A DNA stretch of 64,000 bases from Acanthococcus lagerstroemiae (taxonomy: Eukaryota; Arthropoda; Insecta; Hemiptera; Eriococcidae), in assembly GCA_031841125.1 (NCBI GenBank), contig CM063108.1:7857683-7921682 (forward strand), read 5' to 3'. The notes beneath the pieces were generated by a model. The model did not search any database and had not been told where the DNA came from. It saw only the letters and a list, made by a program, of their open reading frames with translations. Positions 22,878 to 33,430 of this stretch are shown here, piece after piece. The position numbers and the translations under genes were made by a program. Each line of letters opens with the position of its first letter. Within the stretch, counting starts at the first letter, position 1.

Positions 22878-23625
22878 TATGTCCGATCTGTCTCCCTTTT
22901 TGTGTAATAGAATTATTCCTGATGATTACCACTGATTAGGTTATCTACCCGAGAAGAGAATGCAGTTAAATAGTGAGGCCAGTGGGCACGCTAGGATACC
23001 CCCAGCATTTTCAGAGCCTCGTTCTCTACACCATCCGGACCTCGAGGTCGATTGGGTTTCAGTTCCTCCAATGCCCTTCCTACCTCTTTTACTTGTATGT
23101 TTGGAATATCGTCTCTATTGGTCAGATGGTCGCGCCAGTCAGTTTTACTTGTAGTTCTAGTTATATCGCTAATGTAAATTAATGTTTCTGTAAAATTCGG
23201 TAGCCGTTTAAGCTGTCTCCATGCGGAATGTTACTGTTTGACCTCTTGGATTCTTAATTTTGAGGAAAAGATACCTGCCTCTAGTTAAAGCCTTCCTGAC
23301 TTGTTTGGTAGACCATGTGTCTTCGATTATTGACTCCGCTATCTCTTGTTCAAACTTGTAGATGTTTTCTCTAATTTTCTTTTTAATCAGTTTCTCGATT
23401 TCCATTAATTCGATTTTTGTTCATTTCTTGAGAGAGTAACCTTTTGTCTGAGCAGTGTGCGTTTGTTGATCAGATTTTTAGTACTTTGACTCAGCTTGTC
23501 GTCCGTCTTAGCCTTGTGTAATCGACTCGACCACACTATAACTGATTGGATAAGTAGTACAGAAGACATCGGGTTATCTCCACTCTGCAATTCTCATCAG
23601 AGACCACCGTCCCGTAAGGTGCAAG

Positions 23626-23856
23626 TTGAAAATACCTATAAATCACAATATCAGGGCGCCACCAGATACACTCAAGGAGACCCACAAAAAAAAATGGATA
23701 TCAGTCTACAGAAGAGTCGAGGTCAAAGATCTCCTGAATCGGGAAATCACTATTTTTAATTGGGATAACCTAAGCTCGTCTATCATGCAATCAAAATACG
23801 ATGCGACAATCGAGAAAATTAACATGGTGCTTAAAACTTTTGGTGAGGGGATATAG
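23626..23856 (+). pseudogene. Possible EN-RT linker fragment of a Jockey/CR1-type element
   Basis: The frame contains VEVKDLLNREITIFNWDNLS then SSIMQSKYDATIEKINMVLK. The FxWD-L...YD.F...I pattern resembles the segment between endonuclease and RT in Jockey/CR1-like ORF2 proteins. It abuts the 5' side of the RTE fossil head-to-head. It is short and isolated, so the call is tentative. Confidence 0.3.
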
Positions 23857-23859
23857 ACA

Positions 23860-25190
23860 GCAAAAATTCGACTAAAAGTAGAGAAATTTCAATCGTACCT
23901 AAACCAAAAGGTCTACGCTAAATTTCCAATTGTGCGAACTAGCTATTAGAATCGGTCGAGTGCCAACTTTTCAAACAACACTGGGGATATATGAACCCCT
24001 GTTTCCACTACGCCTACTAGACAGCGTTAAAATCAAAACCGCACTCGTGGCACCATGGCAGTGGGTTCATTGTTCGGTTACGACACGTACCAAGACCCAA
24101 CATCGAGATGGGTAATTAATTATATCTCTCGCAGCAATTTTCCAATTCAGCCGCACTGGACGGACGAAAATTACAGGTGCCGGTCAACTAGCCACACACC
24201 TCGGGGTCGGCTTCGTAATAATTAAGCTAAACGTTTGTTTTGGCTTCCGTGAAGTGCTACCGGGCAAGCGGTATCGCTGTATCGACATCGGGGTACAAGT
24301 TATGTGCGTACATAAAACCGTTCAGGAAACCTGTCCGAGAGACGTTTTAAGGAATGCAAATACAAATGAGTATGAGAGAAAAATGCAGCTCCATTATTTC
24401 GGCAGCACTTATACTGCGCGAAACGCGTGATTAGTTACGATCAACGTCAATGCAAATTTCTCGATGCATCGATTTCGCATATGCAAGCACGACAGACTCG
24501 TGTCAACGTCTGGGTGTCTGGGTCTGAGTATTTCATCCCAATTTCTGGAGGGGAATATGCAGAATTGCGGAGTGGTCGGGTGTGGCTCTTGGGAATTTTG
24601 CGAGAAACCACTTCTTCGAGCATCTGGAGAACCGAGAATTATGTCAATCGAACAGTATTTGCTCATCAGGATGGAGTGGAAAAAGGTGTTAAGTGTTACT
24701 TTTGACATCAATTAGCTCACAAAAGTTGTTTTCAGAGCGACGACGAGATACGGTGGGAGGGAAATCCTCTTCTGTGTTGTACGGATAGTCATTCCGCAAA
24801 TGACGAATTCCACGAGCCAGTCGGCTATATTGAGGAAGTGGTGAAGACGCTTTTTAAATAAAATTTTTTATATTTCTGTAGGCACGCTGTTTACCACCAT
24901 CTCTCTTCCCTATTTGCTAACTACGGCCCCGATTGTCTTTCGGTATTCTATTAAAGTGCCCCTTCCCCCTCTGTGTGTGATACCTTGGCGTTGTGAGGGG
25001 GCTTAAAGAAAAACTAAAGGCACATAGGAGAAGGAAAACTCCGACAAACCCTAATGAAAGTAAGGGGAAACTACATCAGCGTTATTCCCTAAAGATGCTT
25101 CTCTACCCTTACAACTATGATGACAACTCTCACAAAGAAAATGATAATTTCGGACGTAAAAAGTCTTCCCTTCAGATGTCCGGGCGGAGA
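23860..25190. other. No recognised feature
   Basis: The short frames near 24409-24715 on both strands have no recognisable motif. Confidence 0.35.
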
Positions 25191-25194
25191 CTAC

Positions 25195-26955
25195 CTTGTG
25201 AGAAACTACGAGTATCAGAAATGAGAATAAGAACACGGAATGTAAGGACACTGAGTGAGGTAGGCAAATTAGAAAACTTAGAGAAAGAGATGGAAATATT
25301 AAATTTATATATGTTGCCGTTAATGTGTATAATCAGTTAGAGTGGATAATTTCATAAACTACTTGTCAATTTTCTGCCCTTCATTCCTTCTCTTATTGGT
25401 GGATCGGGATGAAATTCAAAAAATCTGCAATTTTCATTGGCCATAAACCTCATTAATAATTTTCAGCCCTACCAACTTCTATCATCATCCAGAGGCCAAA
25501 AACAATCAAAAGTCCTGGTTTCTCACAATTCATAGCCCTTGGAAGACGTTCATTCAAAGTAATTAGGCAGAAATTTTGAAATTTGTAAACAGATGAAAAT
25601 AAAGATCTCCAAAATTTTAAGCCAATTACTTCGTACGTTCAGTGAAACTATATACCTTAACTGATTATAAACGGTAACAAATACATATAATATAGGAATT
25701 AGTGAAGTTATGTGGCCAGAAGAAATGATTTTTGGATGGGGGAGTATGGAATAGTTAATATAACAGCGAACAGAGGACAATCAGGGTTAGGTATTATTAT
25801 GAATGAAACTGTGCGGAACAGAGTGCAAAGGTATACCCATCATAGTATAAGAGAATATTAATGGTGAAAATTTCAATAAATCCAGTAACTTTAGTGGTAG
25901 TTCAAGTTTATAAATGCCAAACGAAAGTTTTAGTGAAGAGGAAGTAGAGAAAATGTATGAAGAAATTGATGACGTATTAAGCAAGGTAAAAGGAAAAGAA
26001 AATTTAATTATAATGGGAGATTGGAACGCCAGAGTAGGCGGAGAAAATGAAAAAGGGGTATGCGGGGAGCATGGTTCGGGACGGAGAAATGAAAGAGGGC
26101 TCAGGCTCATAGAATTTTGAGAGGAATATAAATTAGTTATTGAAAACACGCTCTTCAAAAATCACGACTTGGAAATGCCCAAGAGATGGAAGATCATATC
26201 ATAAAAATTATATCATGACAAGAAAAAGACATAAAAATCAAATGTTGGATTGTAAGACATACACCAGAAGCGGATGTAGATAATGACTACAATTTAGTAG
26301 TGGTAAAGAATCTGAAACAATATATGGGACGAACTGCAAAGTATTGAAAAATCATAAAGGATTTCGCGAAAAACGACTTGCTGAAAATTACTTAATTTAG
26401 TAGTTTCTCAACTGAAATGATACTGAAGGAGAGTGAACAGCACTAGAAATAGTAATAAATCTGGCAGCAAGGGGAAAAAATACGCACTCAAATAATAGAA
26501 AGGAGAAACCATGGATGAAAAGTGAGATACTAGAGTTAATGGAAGAAAGACGAAAGTATAAACAAATCAATGATAGAGAAAGTAAGGACAAATATAAGGT
26601 TTTAAGAAATCAAACAAAAAGAGAACATAAGAAGGCAAAAAAATGGATTAATCAGAAATGTGAGGAAATAGAAGAGCATTTGAAAGCAGGAAAACCCGAT
26701 CAGGAATATAATAAAAGTAAAAAGATATTCTGGAGCAAGAAGAAGGAGAGAAAATAATTTGACGGATGAAAATTGAAAATTATTAGATTAAAAAAAAAGA
26801 AGGAAATAGGTGGGTTAGATTTAAGAAAAAGAAGATAGTGTGGAGGATGTAGAAAGAGGAGATCCTATTTTGAGATCGGAATTTGATAAAGCTCTGAAAG
26901 AAATAAAAGCAGGTAAGGTAAATGAGTTAAGGAAGATATGAGATATAGAAAGTCC
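25195..26955 (+). pseudogene. RTE-like retrotransposon: endonuclease, linker and RT start, split by a MITE
   Basis: The endonuclease opens with EKLRVSEMRIRTRNVRTLSE then KLENLEKEMEILNLYML. After a MITE (25312-25678) it resumes with GISEVMWPEE, followed by QSGLGIIMN and VVVQVYMPNESFSEEEVEKM. Then come LIIMGDWNARVGG (the DWN catalytic box) and GRRNERGLRLIEF. The linker follows (26510-26757: KPWMKSEILELMEERRKY, then QTKREHKKAKKWI). The RT start is recognisable to about 26930 (DPILRSEFDKALKEIKAGKV) and then the similarity ends abruptly. Stops occur near 26120 and 26200. The loss of the 3' half is unlike simple 5' truncation and implies a later deletion or replacement. Confidence 0.75.
25312..25678. 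mobile_element. 367-bp MITE inserted in an RTE endonuclease
   Basis: The left end (TGTTGCCGTTAATGTGTATA, then ATCAGTTA) pairs with the right end, whose reverse complement reads GTTACCGTTTATAATCAGTT. It splits the RTE reading ...LNLYML / GISEVMW.... The flanks AAATTTATATA (25301-25311) and AAATACATATA (25679-25689) match at 9 of 11 bases and may be the TSD. Superfamily uncertain. Confidence 0.65.
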
Positions 26956-26959
26956 TTGG

Positions 26960-27527
26960 AAAATACTAATTTTAGCGATTTTTGGATTCAAGTTAAAAGA
27001 TTACGAATGCCGCGATTTTTTGTTTCAGTTTTCTCATCTCCAACATTACTAGACAAAACAAAACAGGATGGCTAACTACTTTATAAGAGAGAAACGTGTT
27101 TTTTGTTTTGTCCGTCCTTGGCTCCTCAATGACTGGTGAAATGTATTGCAATTCTCAGGATTCATAGATCTCATTGAGGAATTGAAAGTTTTTATGATAA
27201 AATGCTGAAAAATGTATTTTAAAAGCTGTTATATTGTATACGTGTGTCTATGTGTGAGTCCATCATTCCGTGTATGATAATGCGAAAAGTGATGCCACTG
27301 TGACAATGACATGAAGTGTAAAAGTTGCCAACATGCCGGTACGAACTGATTGCGTACTACATAGACCTTTCGAGCGATTTAGCGACCAACAAATTGTTTG
27401 CCACAAGCTAATTACTTTTGCTACACGGCTACAATTTATTGAATTATCTATTTTGGAAAGGAACGAGCGTGCTATCAGTTTAAGTTAATTCCCCTTATTC
27501 TTATTCACAATTTCGTTCTCATTGTTA
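26960..27527. other. No recognised feature
   Basis: AT-rich, with no supported frame or repeat. CTATCAGTTTAAGTTAATTCC at about 27472 resembles TTATCAGCTTAAGTTACTTCC after the MITE at 27913, a short imperfect duplication. Confidence 0.35.
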
Positions 27528-27907
27528 CAGGGACGTACCGAAGAGTTTTTCCGGAAGGGGGGGGGGGTAAAAATTGTGAGAGTCCCACCTGACTACTCAG
27601 AATTCCCAAGTATCTAAGCAAAAAAAAAAAAAAAACTCTTGTGACCTGTTGGGTTTTTCCAACTGACTCAACTTAAAATTCCCAAGTATCAATGCAAAAT
27701 AAGAAAAACCTTTTAACTTTGTTGGGTTTTCCCAACTTCTCAACTCAATCCCCAAGTATCAAAAAAAAATAATAATAATAATAAAAAAAAACACTTTTAA
27801 CTAACTGGATTTTTCCAACTCGCCTGACTGAAATGGTAAATTTTCCCAACTGCGGAGTGAAAAATTCCAGCGGGGGGCCTCCCCTACCCCGTATCGGTAC
27901 GTCCCTA
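27528..27907 (+). mobile_element. hAT MITE with internal minisatellite, copy 1
   Basis: The 5' end is CAGGGACGTACCGAAGAG and the 3' end is TATCGGTACGTCCCTA. The perfect 8-bp TSD CATTGTTA flanks it (27520-27527 and 27908-27915). Inside are about three 70-75-bp tandem units, each of the form CCCAAGTATC-(T)AAGCAAA, A-run, CTTTTAACT, GTTGGGTTTTTCCAACT, CTCAACT. A GGGGGGGGG run follows the left terminus. The 8-bp TSD and CAGGG terminus place it with hAT elements. Confidence 0.9.
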
Positions 27908-27915
27908 CATTGTTA

Positions 27916-29140
27916 TCAGCTTAAGTTACTTCCTGTCGGTTTTGATATGGATATGTTTAATGGCGCGCCACGTGGAAGAGAAAAATTCCGCAGAAAAACG
28001 ATGCTATCGTGATGTACTTAGTTGTGTATTCCTCTTCACGCGGTCATTCGTTCCATCACCTTTCGACCGGCCGACACGAGGAATGCCGAGAAACGACGGG
28101 AATGGACGACTATAGAAGGCACTGGAATGCGAGTATGCTATCCATGTAGCAATGTCCTTCCCTACAGCGTTTGAACTCTCTCTTCTTAATTTAATAACTC
28201 ACCAACGTGACGTCGATTCTCAGTTTTGCACTCAAATTCGGATACGTGTGGTTAATACACCGCCATTATTAACTAACTTGTCTATATAATCTTGCAGCGC
28301 TTACCTGTAAACAAAAACAGAAAATAAGCATTAGAAAAAGTATTAACTAAGTACAAACAGTTTTATTTACACCGGAGAATAATGAGGGCAAGAGCTACAG
28401 TTAATGATTAGGAAATCATTAGCGTAATGAAAGGGGAGGGTGACAGTTCAACGAATCTTTGGAGTCGGACTTGTTCGGCAAATTTGAACATTTAGTCGGC
28501 ATTTTGGACTATCAGCTGGTCAAACAGGAAAACTGTTATTCTCTTTTTTTCACATGAAGGATTGAAAATTTTCCGGCACGCTTTCGGCCATTTAGCCAAA
28601 ATTTTGCATTGGGCATCTGGTGGCAAAACATAAAAAGAGATCACGTGTTGAACGCCGAACCAACATCGTCGTTTCACCGTATTGACCATCCCGGAGGATC
28701 CGTACCGTCCACTCTACCTGCGAAGAATCATCGTTTGTGTTCCACAGATCGTAAGCTGTCGAATAAATAACTTTGTCTCATTTGTCGCTGGTATTTTAAG
28801 CCGAAGTTATCTCGTATCGGTGTCCTACCTGCCTGCCATCCGACCAGAGTAGGATCAGATACTTTGAGGTATTCCGATAGCTAATACTCAGTCCAACACT
28901 GGTTTACTCTGTATCACGAACACGTAGGATCTCGTAAGCCTCCAGTGCCTAATCCATCCACCCTGTAGACCCCTTGAGCTAGTCGCGGCCTAACAGTGAT
29001 TTCATCTTCATACCGACTAACCCTCCTGTTACCCTAGGAGCCTCGCTGTGGGTTACCACAGCAGCTTACTCCCCCCGCAGAAGCTGCAAACTGTACGGGG
29101 AGGATAAATGAAAGATTAAAGAGATGGAAATCCGCAAACA
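27916..29140. other. No recognised feature
   Basis: Mixed sequence. A short inverted repeat (CTGTGGGTTACCACAG, about 29045) is the only structured element seen, and the minus-strand frame at 28492-28689 is not recognisable. 28990-29140 may be unaligned 5' sequence of the downstream Jockey-like element. Confidence 0.35.
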
Positions 29141-29144
29141 ATAA

Positions 29145-29927
29145 AACCTCTCCTCATTTAACGTTATTAAAAATGCGCAGGGAAACACTCTTGATCTTGT
29201 TTTGGCAAACATTGCCGGAATACACGTGAACAAAGATATCTCGATAATCCAAAAGGTTGACGCATATCATCCGCCACTGAGCATAAGCATTCCACTGAAA
29301 TTCTCTCTCGGATTGAAAGTCTCACCAAAATTGCAAACAACCATTAATTCTCAAAACATTACGCAAATTATATGTTACGCCAAAGCGGATTTCGAAAAAA
29401 TATACGCATCAATAAAAGAGCAAAACTGGTCACCACTGTATGCCTTGAAGAAGATTAATGCAGCTGCGGAATATTTTCAGGAGGTTATGAACGAACTAGT
29501 CTTCCCCTACGTGCCAACAAGGCCTCACAAGAATAATAACATTCATAAGTACCCTCCATGGTTTACCTCAGAAATTGTACATGAAATTAGAGCAAAGGAG
29601 CGAGAACGACGAAAATTGTGTAGAAATAAAGGAATGCAAGGCGATGACAGTAGGTATCGCTCATTACGGGCAAAATCTAAAAAGCTAATTCGAGTGGCCC
29701 ATCAGGCTTACCTAAATACAACCGAGGGAAACTTAGGGGTAAATCCAAATGCCTTCTGGAAATTTGTAAATCATAAAAAATCATCGAGAAATATGACAGA
29801 CATCAAGGTCCTTGACGGACAGACCGTCTATGGTACACAAGATATAGTAAATAAATTTGCACAACATTTCTCGTCTGTTTACGTACAGGATGACAAAAAT
29901 AATCCTTTACTAAACGATCGAACATAG
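29145..29927 (+). pseudogene. Endonuclease C-terminus and linker of the Jockey/CR1-like element
   Basis: The open frame enters with NVIKNAQGNTLDLVLANIAG. This is the GN-LDLVL-N strand near the end of the APE-type endonuclease, where the SDH-like box is represented by DAYHPPLSI. It then runs through a typical linker: PWFTSEIVHEIRAKERERRK (the site where CR1/Jockey proteins read PW-x-(T/N)-x-E(I/L)), YRSLRAKSKKLI, NPNAFWKFVNHKKSSR and FAQHFSSVY. The frame ends at TAG, and the RT continues in a different frame from 29945, so one frameshift separates them. An ATG start is not expected here because the 5' half of the ORF is missing. Confidence 0.8.
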
Positions 29928-29944
29928 TAGACAAGCACCAGGTC

Positions 29945-31474
29945 GTGAAAGCGATCAAGCAATTGAAACCTAAAAGATCATTAGGACCCGATAAAATACC
30001 GGCCTATATCTACAAAGGATGTAGCGAATACCTAATAGAACCTATTACTTATATATTCAATCTCAGTATTACATCTGGTGTTTTTCCAGAGATATGGACA
30101 ATCACTAAGATAACACCCGTCCCGAAGGGGGAAGATACGGATGACATCTGAAATCATAGACCGGTATCCCTGCTACCTCTCCCGGCGAAAATTATGGAAT
30201 CTACCATACACCTAATAATACATGGCGAAGTCCACCGACGAATTTCTCCTTATTAACACGGTTTCCTGAAATCACAAAGTGTCACCACAAATTTAGTAAA
30301 TTTTACCCACTATGTACTTGAGTCTTTAGCCAGAAATGAGCAGGTAGACGCAGTTTATACGGACTTCCAGAAGGCATTTGATAAAGTTAATCACCGACTA
30401 CTGCTTCTTAAAATGAAAAAACTAAATTTTTCCGATAGCCTTGTATCTTTCTTCACTTCCTACCTACAGAATAGATCCCAATACGTAGCATATAGAGGGT
30501 GTGAATCAAGATTGTTCAACTGTCCATCAGGTGTCCCCCAGGGGTCAATTTTGGGACCTTTATTATTTCTCATCTTTATAAATGATATTACCGAGGTAAT
30601 ATCCTCCTCAATGATTCTCCTGTATGCCGACGACATAAAACTTTATAAATCAATAACTACGAGCTCGGATGCTTCAGCCTTGCAGGACGACTTGAATGCG
30701 ATGGTCTCATGGAGCAGGGGGAATTGCCTTCCTTTCAATATAAAAAAATGTGAAAAGATAACTTTTACGCGTAAAACGAAGAATGTTATAGAGTATGATT
30801 ACAAAATGAACCAAATAAGTCTGCAAACCACGGACCACGTACGTGACCTTGGAGTTATACTGGATAAGCGTTTATGTTTCGATTTACACCTCAATCAACT
30901 AATATGTAAGAGCAAAAAAATGATGGGTTTTGTGATAAGAAATACTAGTGGATTCAGAGAAATCCGCACCTTCTTGATATTGTACTACGCGTTCATACGG
31001 TCGAATATGGAGTTCGGGATGTTGGTATGGAATCCTGTCTATAAAAAATACTCAGATAAGTTAGAAAGTATACAGCGTCGTTACCTAAAATACATATACT
31101 TCAAAATCTTTCAATACTATCCCATATACCTCAATTATGAAGAACTATTGGTGGGGTTTGAAATTGATTCTTTGGAAAGTCGACGTGAGCTTGCAATGCT
31201 CCAATACTTGCATAACATACTGCAGGGGCACGGAGATTCCACTTTGCTTCATGAGATCAGCTTGAGGGTACCTCGATCAAATACAAAGCTAATAGAAACC
31301 TTCTATGTATATGATCGCCAGAGGGGTCCACTGAAACACTCCTTCTTAACCAGGGCTTGTATACTTTATAATAAACTGGAGAAGAAGAGTCAGGGAAGTG
31401 CGTTGGACATTCTTTCACAGTCCGGGCGTGACTTTCGGTTGGTATGTAGGGGTATACTGACAACACGATTGTAA
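29945..31474 (+). pseudogene. Reverse transcriptase of the Jockey/CR1-like element, two internal stops
   Basis: One frame spans RT boxes 0-9: KQLKPKRSLGPDKIPAYIYK, VFPEIWTITKITPVPKGED, HRPVSLLPLPAKIME, HGFLKSQSVTTNLV, AVYTDFQKAFDKVNHRLLLL, GVPQGSILGPLLFLIFINDI, the active site LLYADDIKLY and VRDLGVILDKRLCFDLHL. The C-terminal tail contains SIQRRYLKYIYFK, SLRVPRSNTK and DILSQSGRDFRLVCRGIL. A TGA at 30149-30151 interrupts the box usually read as NYRP, and a TAA at 30254-30256 replaces the residue before HGF. The YADD catalytic pair is intact. The enzyme would copy element RNA at a nicked chromosomal target. Confidence 0.85.
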
Positions 31475-31759
31475 CGTTCTGGTATGTGTCATTGTTCTGT
31501 TGCTGGAGTTGTACTGCCGTGGGTACGACCTCGTTTGGCATGACGTCTTGGGGGCGGCCGGTTTGAGTACACGAGGGGAGAGTTGAGCATATATGAGTGT
31601 CGGTGTGCGTGTGTGGGTGTCAGTGTAAAAGTTTTTTTTTTTTTTTTTTAATTTTAGTTATAATTTTCAATCATGTAACAGTTTGTTTTTGTTTTTTTTT
31701 TCTTCAGTTTTTGTTTAGTTTTGTTCTTTTTTATTTTTTGTAAACTCATATTATTGCAG

Positions 31760-31805
31760 AGTGGTGCGGGCTATAATTGGTCATAAGACTGTTGCCCGCA
31801 CCACT
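31760..31805 (+). other. Perfect 12-bp hairpin at the 3' end of the Jockey/CR1-like element
   Basis: AGTGGTGCGGGC (31760-31771) is complementary to GCCCGCACCACT (31794-31805) across a 22-nt loop, immediately before the TGAATGAA-type tail. A 3' stem-loop next to a simple tail is known in several non-LTR families as the RNA signal recognised by their RT. That role here is inferred from position. Confidence 0.8.
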
Positions 31806-31849
31806 TTAAAATAAATAAATGAAATGAATGAATGAATGAAAACGCAAGC

Positions 31850-32650
31850 AAACAACAAATGTCACATTAAAAAAGCAAACATGTTTGCGGAAGCGCAAAC
31901 AGTTGATCACCCTAGATAAATGACTAATGGAGTGGCTCATTTTCCCCCTTTCTTATTCAAGTCACACTCAGATAAATTACAATGTGACGGAGTGGCTCAA
32001 ACATTTATCAATCTTGAAAACCAAAAGCAAGTAAAACTTTCTGATGGTAGGAAGTGATACCTTTCATCTTTAAAATCTCTCTTTTTTTTGTCTCTCGCCC
32101 TTTATTATTTCATGTGATTTGACAACGTGTTAATTGATTCAATGATTCACTTGCGTCACTTGATCATCCTTCCATCTTCCAACAACTGCTTTCGTTCTTC
32201 CTTCCACGGCAGCATATTCCTCATTATTCAAAACAACCACACATTAAAGACGCCGCGCTTCGAGACAATCGCTTGCCCAATTTTCCTTTTCTAACTGATG
32301 AGATGCTGTATTCGAATACGCTCGTTCGATCCGAATTTCTTCAAATTTCCATCACGCGTACAATGGGTAATTTCAAAGACACGTCGTTACTCCTATACTC
32401 TTCGAAACAATAATCGCTTGCCCAATTTCCTCGTTCGAATATCCGACCTTTCTGGTCGGGTAACAGATGAGACGCTATTCCGAGTTATCGAGTTTGTATT
32501 CGGAATTCGAAATTCCATCATCATTCGTACACATACAATGGGTACTTGGCCGCTTCCAAATTGCGTTTTCTCATTCCACAACCTATATACGCTCATTTTA
32601 ATTATACTCTACGGCCCTAATGAGTCCGCATATCTTCGTACGGTCGATCG
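31850..32650. repeat. Flanking DNA with a diverged ~143-bp tandem duplication (32258-32545)
   Basis: TTCGAGACAATCGCTTGCCC at 32258 recurs as TTCGAAACAATAATCGCTTG at 32401. In both copies GATGAGA(T/C)GCT-TATTC(C)GA follows, and later ACAATGGGTA. Non-coding. The rest of the interval is AT-rich with nothing recognised. Confidence 0.5.
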
Positions 32651-33430
32651 TTGCGACGTTATCGTCATGTTCGCGTCCGCAGCGTCTCTAACGTGAGCTA
32701 TCTTGGACGGACACGTCGCGCTCGATGTCGGTCTTCAGCGGTGGTCCGGCGCGGTCTCGCGCCCATCGTTATCCTCGCCGGCCGCCTACACCGGCGGACA
32801 ACTAGGCCGGCCAACTCCGTACTTCCTCAATCAGTGTACTCGGTGCGCTCTTCCGGGTCAAGGTTGCGTGACAACTCTCGCCTCGACCTGCCACTTCCCA
32901 TTTCAGTGAGCAATCCCTCTGTCGAGCACCGAGCCCACTCTTTGTCGCTGCTGTCGCTCGAAACGTCAGCTGTCCGATGAACATGTACGTCCATCTGGGT
33001 ACGACACCGCGACGTGCGGCGCCAAAAAACAGAACGAAATTTACATGAGAAGTCACTCACTATACCAGCTCTAACGCATTCCGTAGCATGGACACTCTTG
33101 ACCGGGCGCTCTTGACCAGCGTCGCTGTTTCCAGCACCGAGAGGTACCTCGAATCCATTTTACGTATTTAGGATAAAAGGTCTGCACTCTGCAGTACGGT
33201 TCGGTTGTATAGGCTTTACCGTTCGCCCTTTTCCGGCGAACCGTTTGGCTCTGTCACGTCACGACCGTGCGAGACTCGTCGATGCCGGCCCGGTTCGCTG
33301 TGCTCGCCGGGAACCCACGCGATCGTTCGCGTGCAACCGGTCAGGTCTCCGATGTCCGCCGGCGGCAACACGTGTTGCGTAGGGGTGATCGCATTCGCGG
33401 CGGCGAATTTAGGATGAAATCGTGAGCAGG
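32651..33430. other. GC- and CpG-rich island, possible host regulatory or 5' exon region
   Basis: Base composition shifts sharply to GC-rich with many CG dinucleotides (for example CTCGCCGGCCGCCTACACCG). Overlapping frames on both strands (32651-32980, 32802-33060, 33205-33417) are expected from the low stop density. No TATA box, splice signal or homology decides whether it is a promoter or exon. Confidence 0.35.

Larger units (their letters stand above)
20545..23590 (-). mobile_element. RTE-like retrotransposon fossil carrying three nested insertions
   Basis: Reading the minus strand from 23590, the linker comes first (KTDDKLSQSTKNLINKRTLL, then IRENIYKFEQEIAESIIEDT). The start of RT follows (EELKPNRPRGPDGVENEALK), then DRT, then a SINE (22663-22877), and the frame resumes with the YYRPIS-type box. 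Next come VDLKKTFDSIYHDSIWLALA, GVKQGDPLSPYLFNAVLEEV and a damaged active-site strand (DIVIIAKNAEELRSMAED). The C-terminal YKYLGQMVSF box leads to ANAWRAF, where retroposon A (21253-21839) is inserted. TYGAQTWAL follows, then a second SINE (20803-21004), and finally a GRP-x-TRW-like end near 20600. The 5' ORF1 and endonuclease are missing. Each insertion has its own TSD, so the RTE is older than all three. Confidence 0.75.
29145..31845 (+). mobile_element. Jockey/CR1-like non-LTR retrotransposon, 5'-truncated, relatively young
   Basis: The element covers, in order, the last part of an endonuclease, the EN-RT linker, RT, the C-terminal tail, a 3' UTR with a perfect hairpin and a TGAA-type microsatellite tail (31815-31845). 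Coding damage is limited to one frameshift near 29930 and two in-frame stops (30149 and 30254), so this is the best-preserved retroelement in the window. The 5' end is lost upstream of the FNVIKNAQGNTLDLVLANI box. No TSD was identified because the true 5' junction is unclear. Confidence 0.85.
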
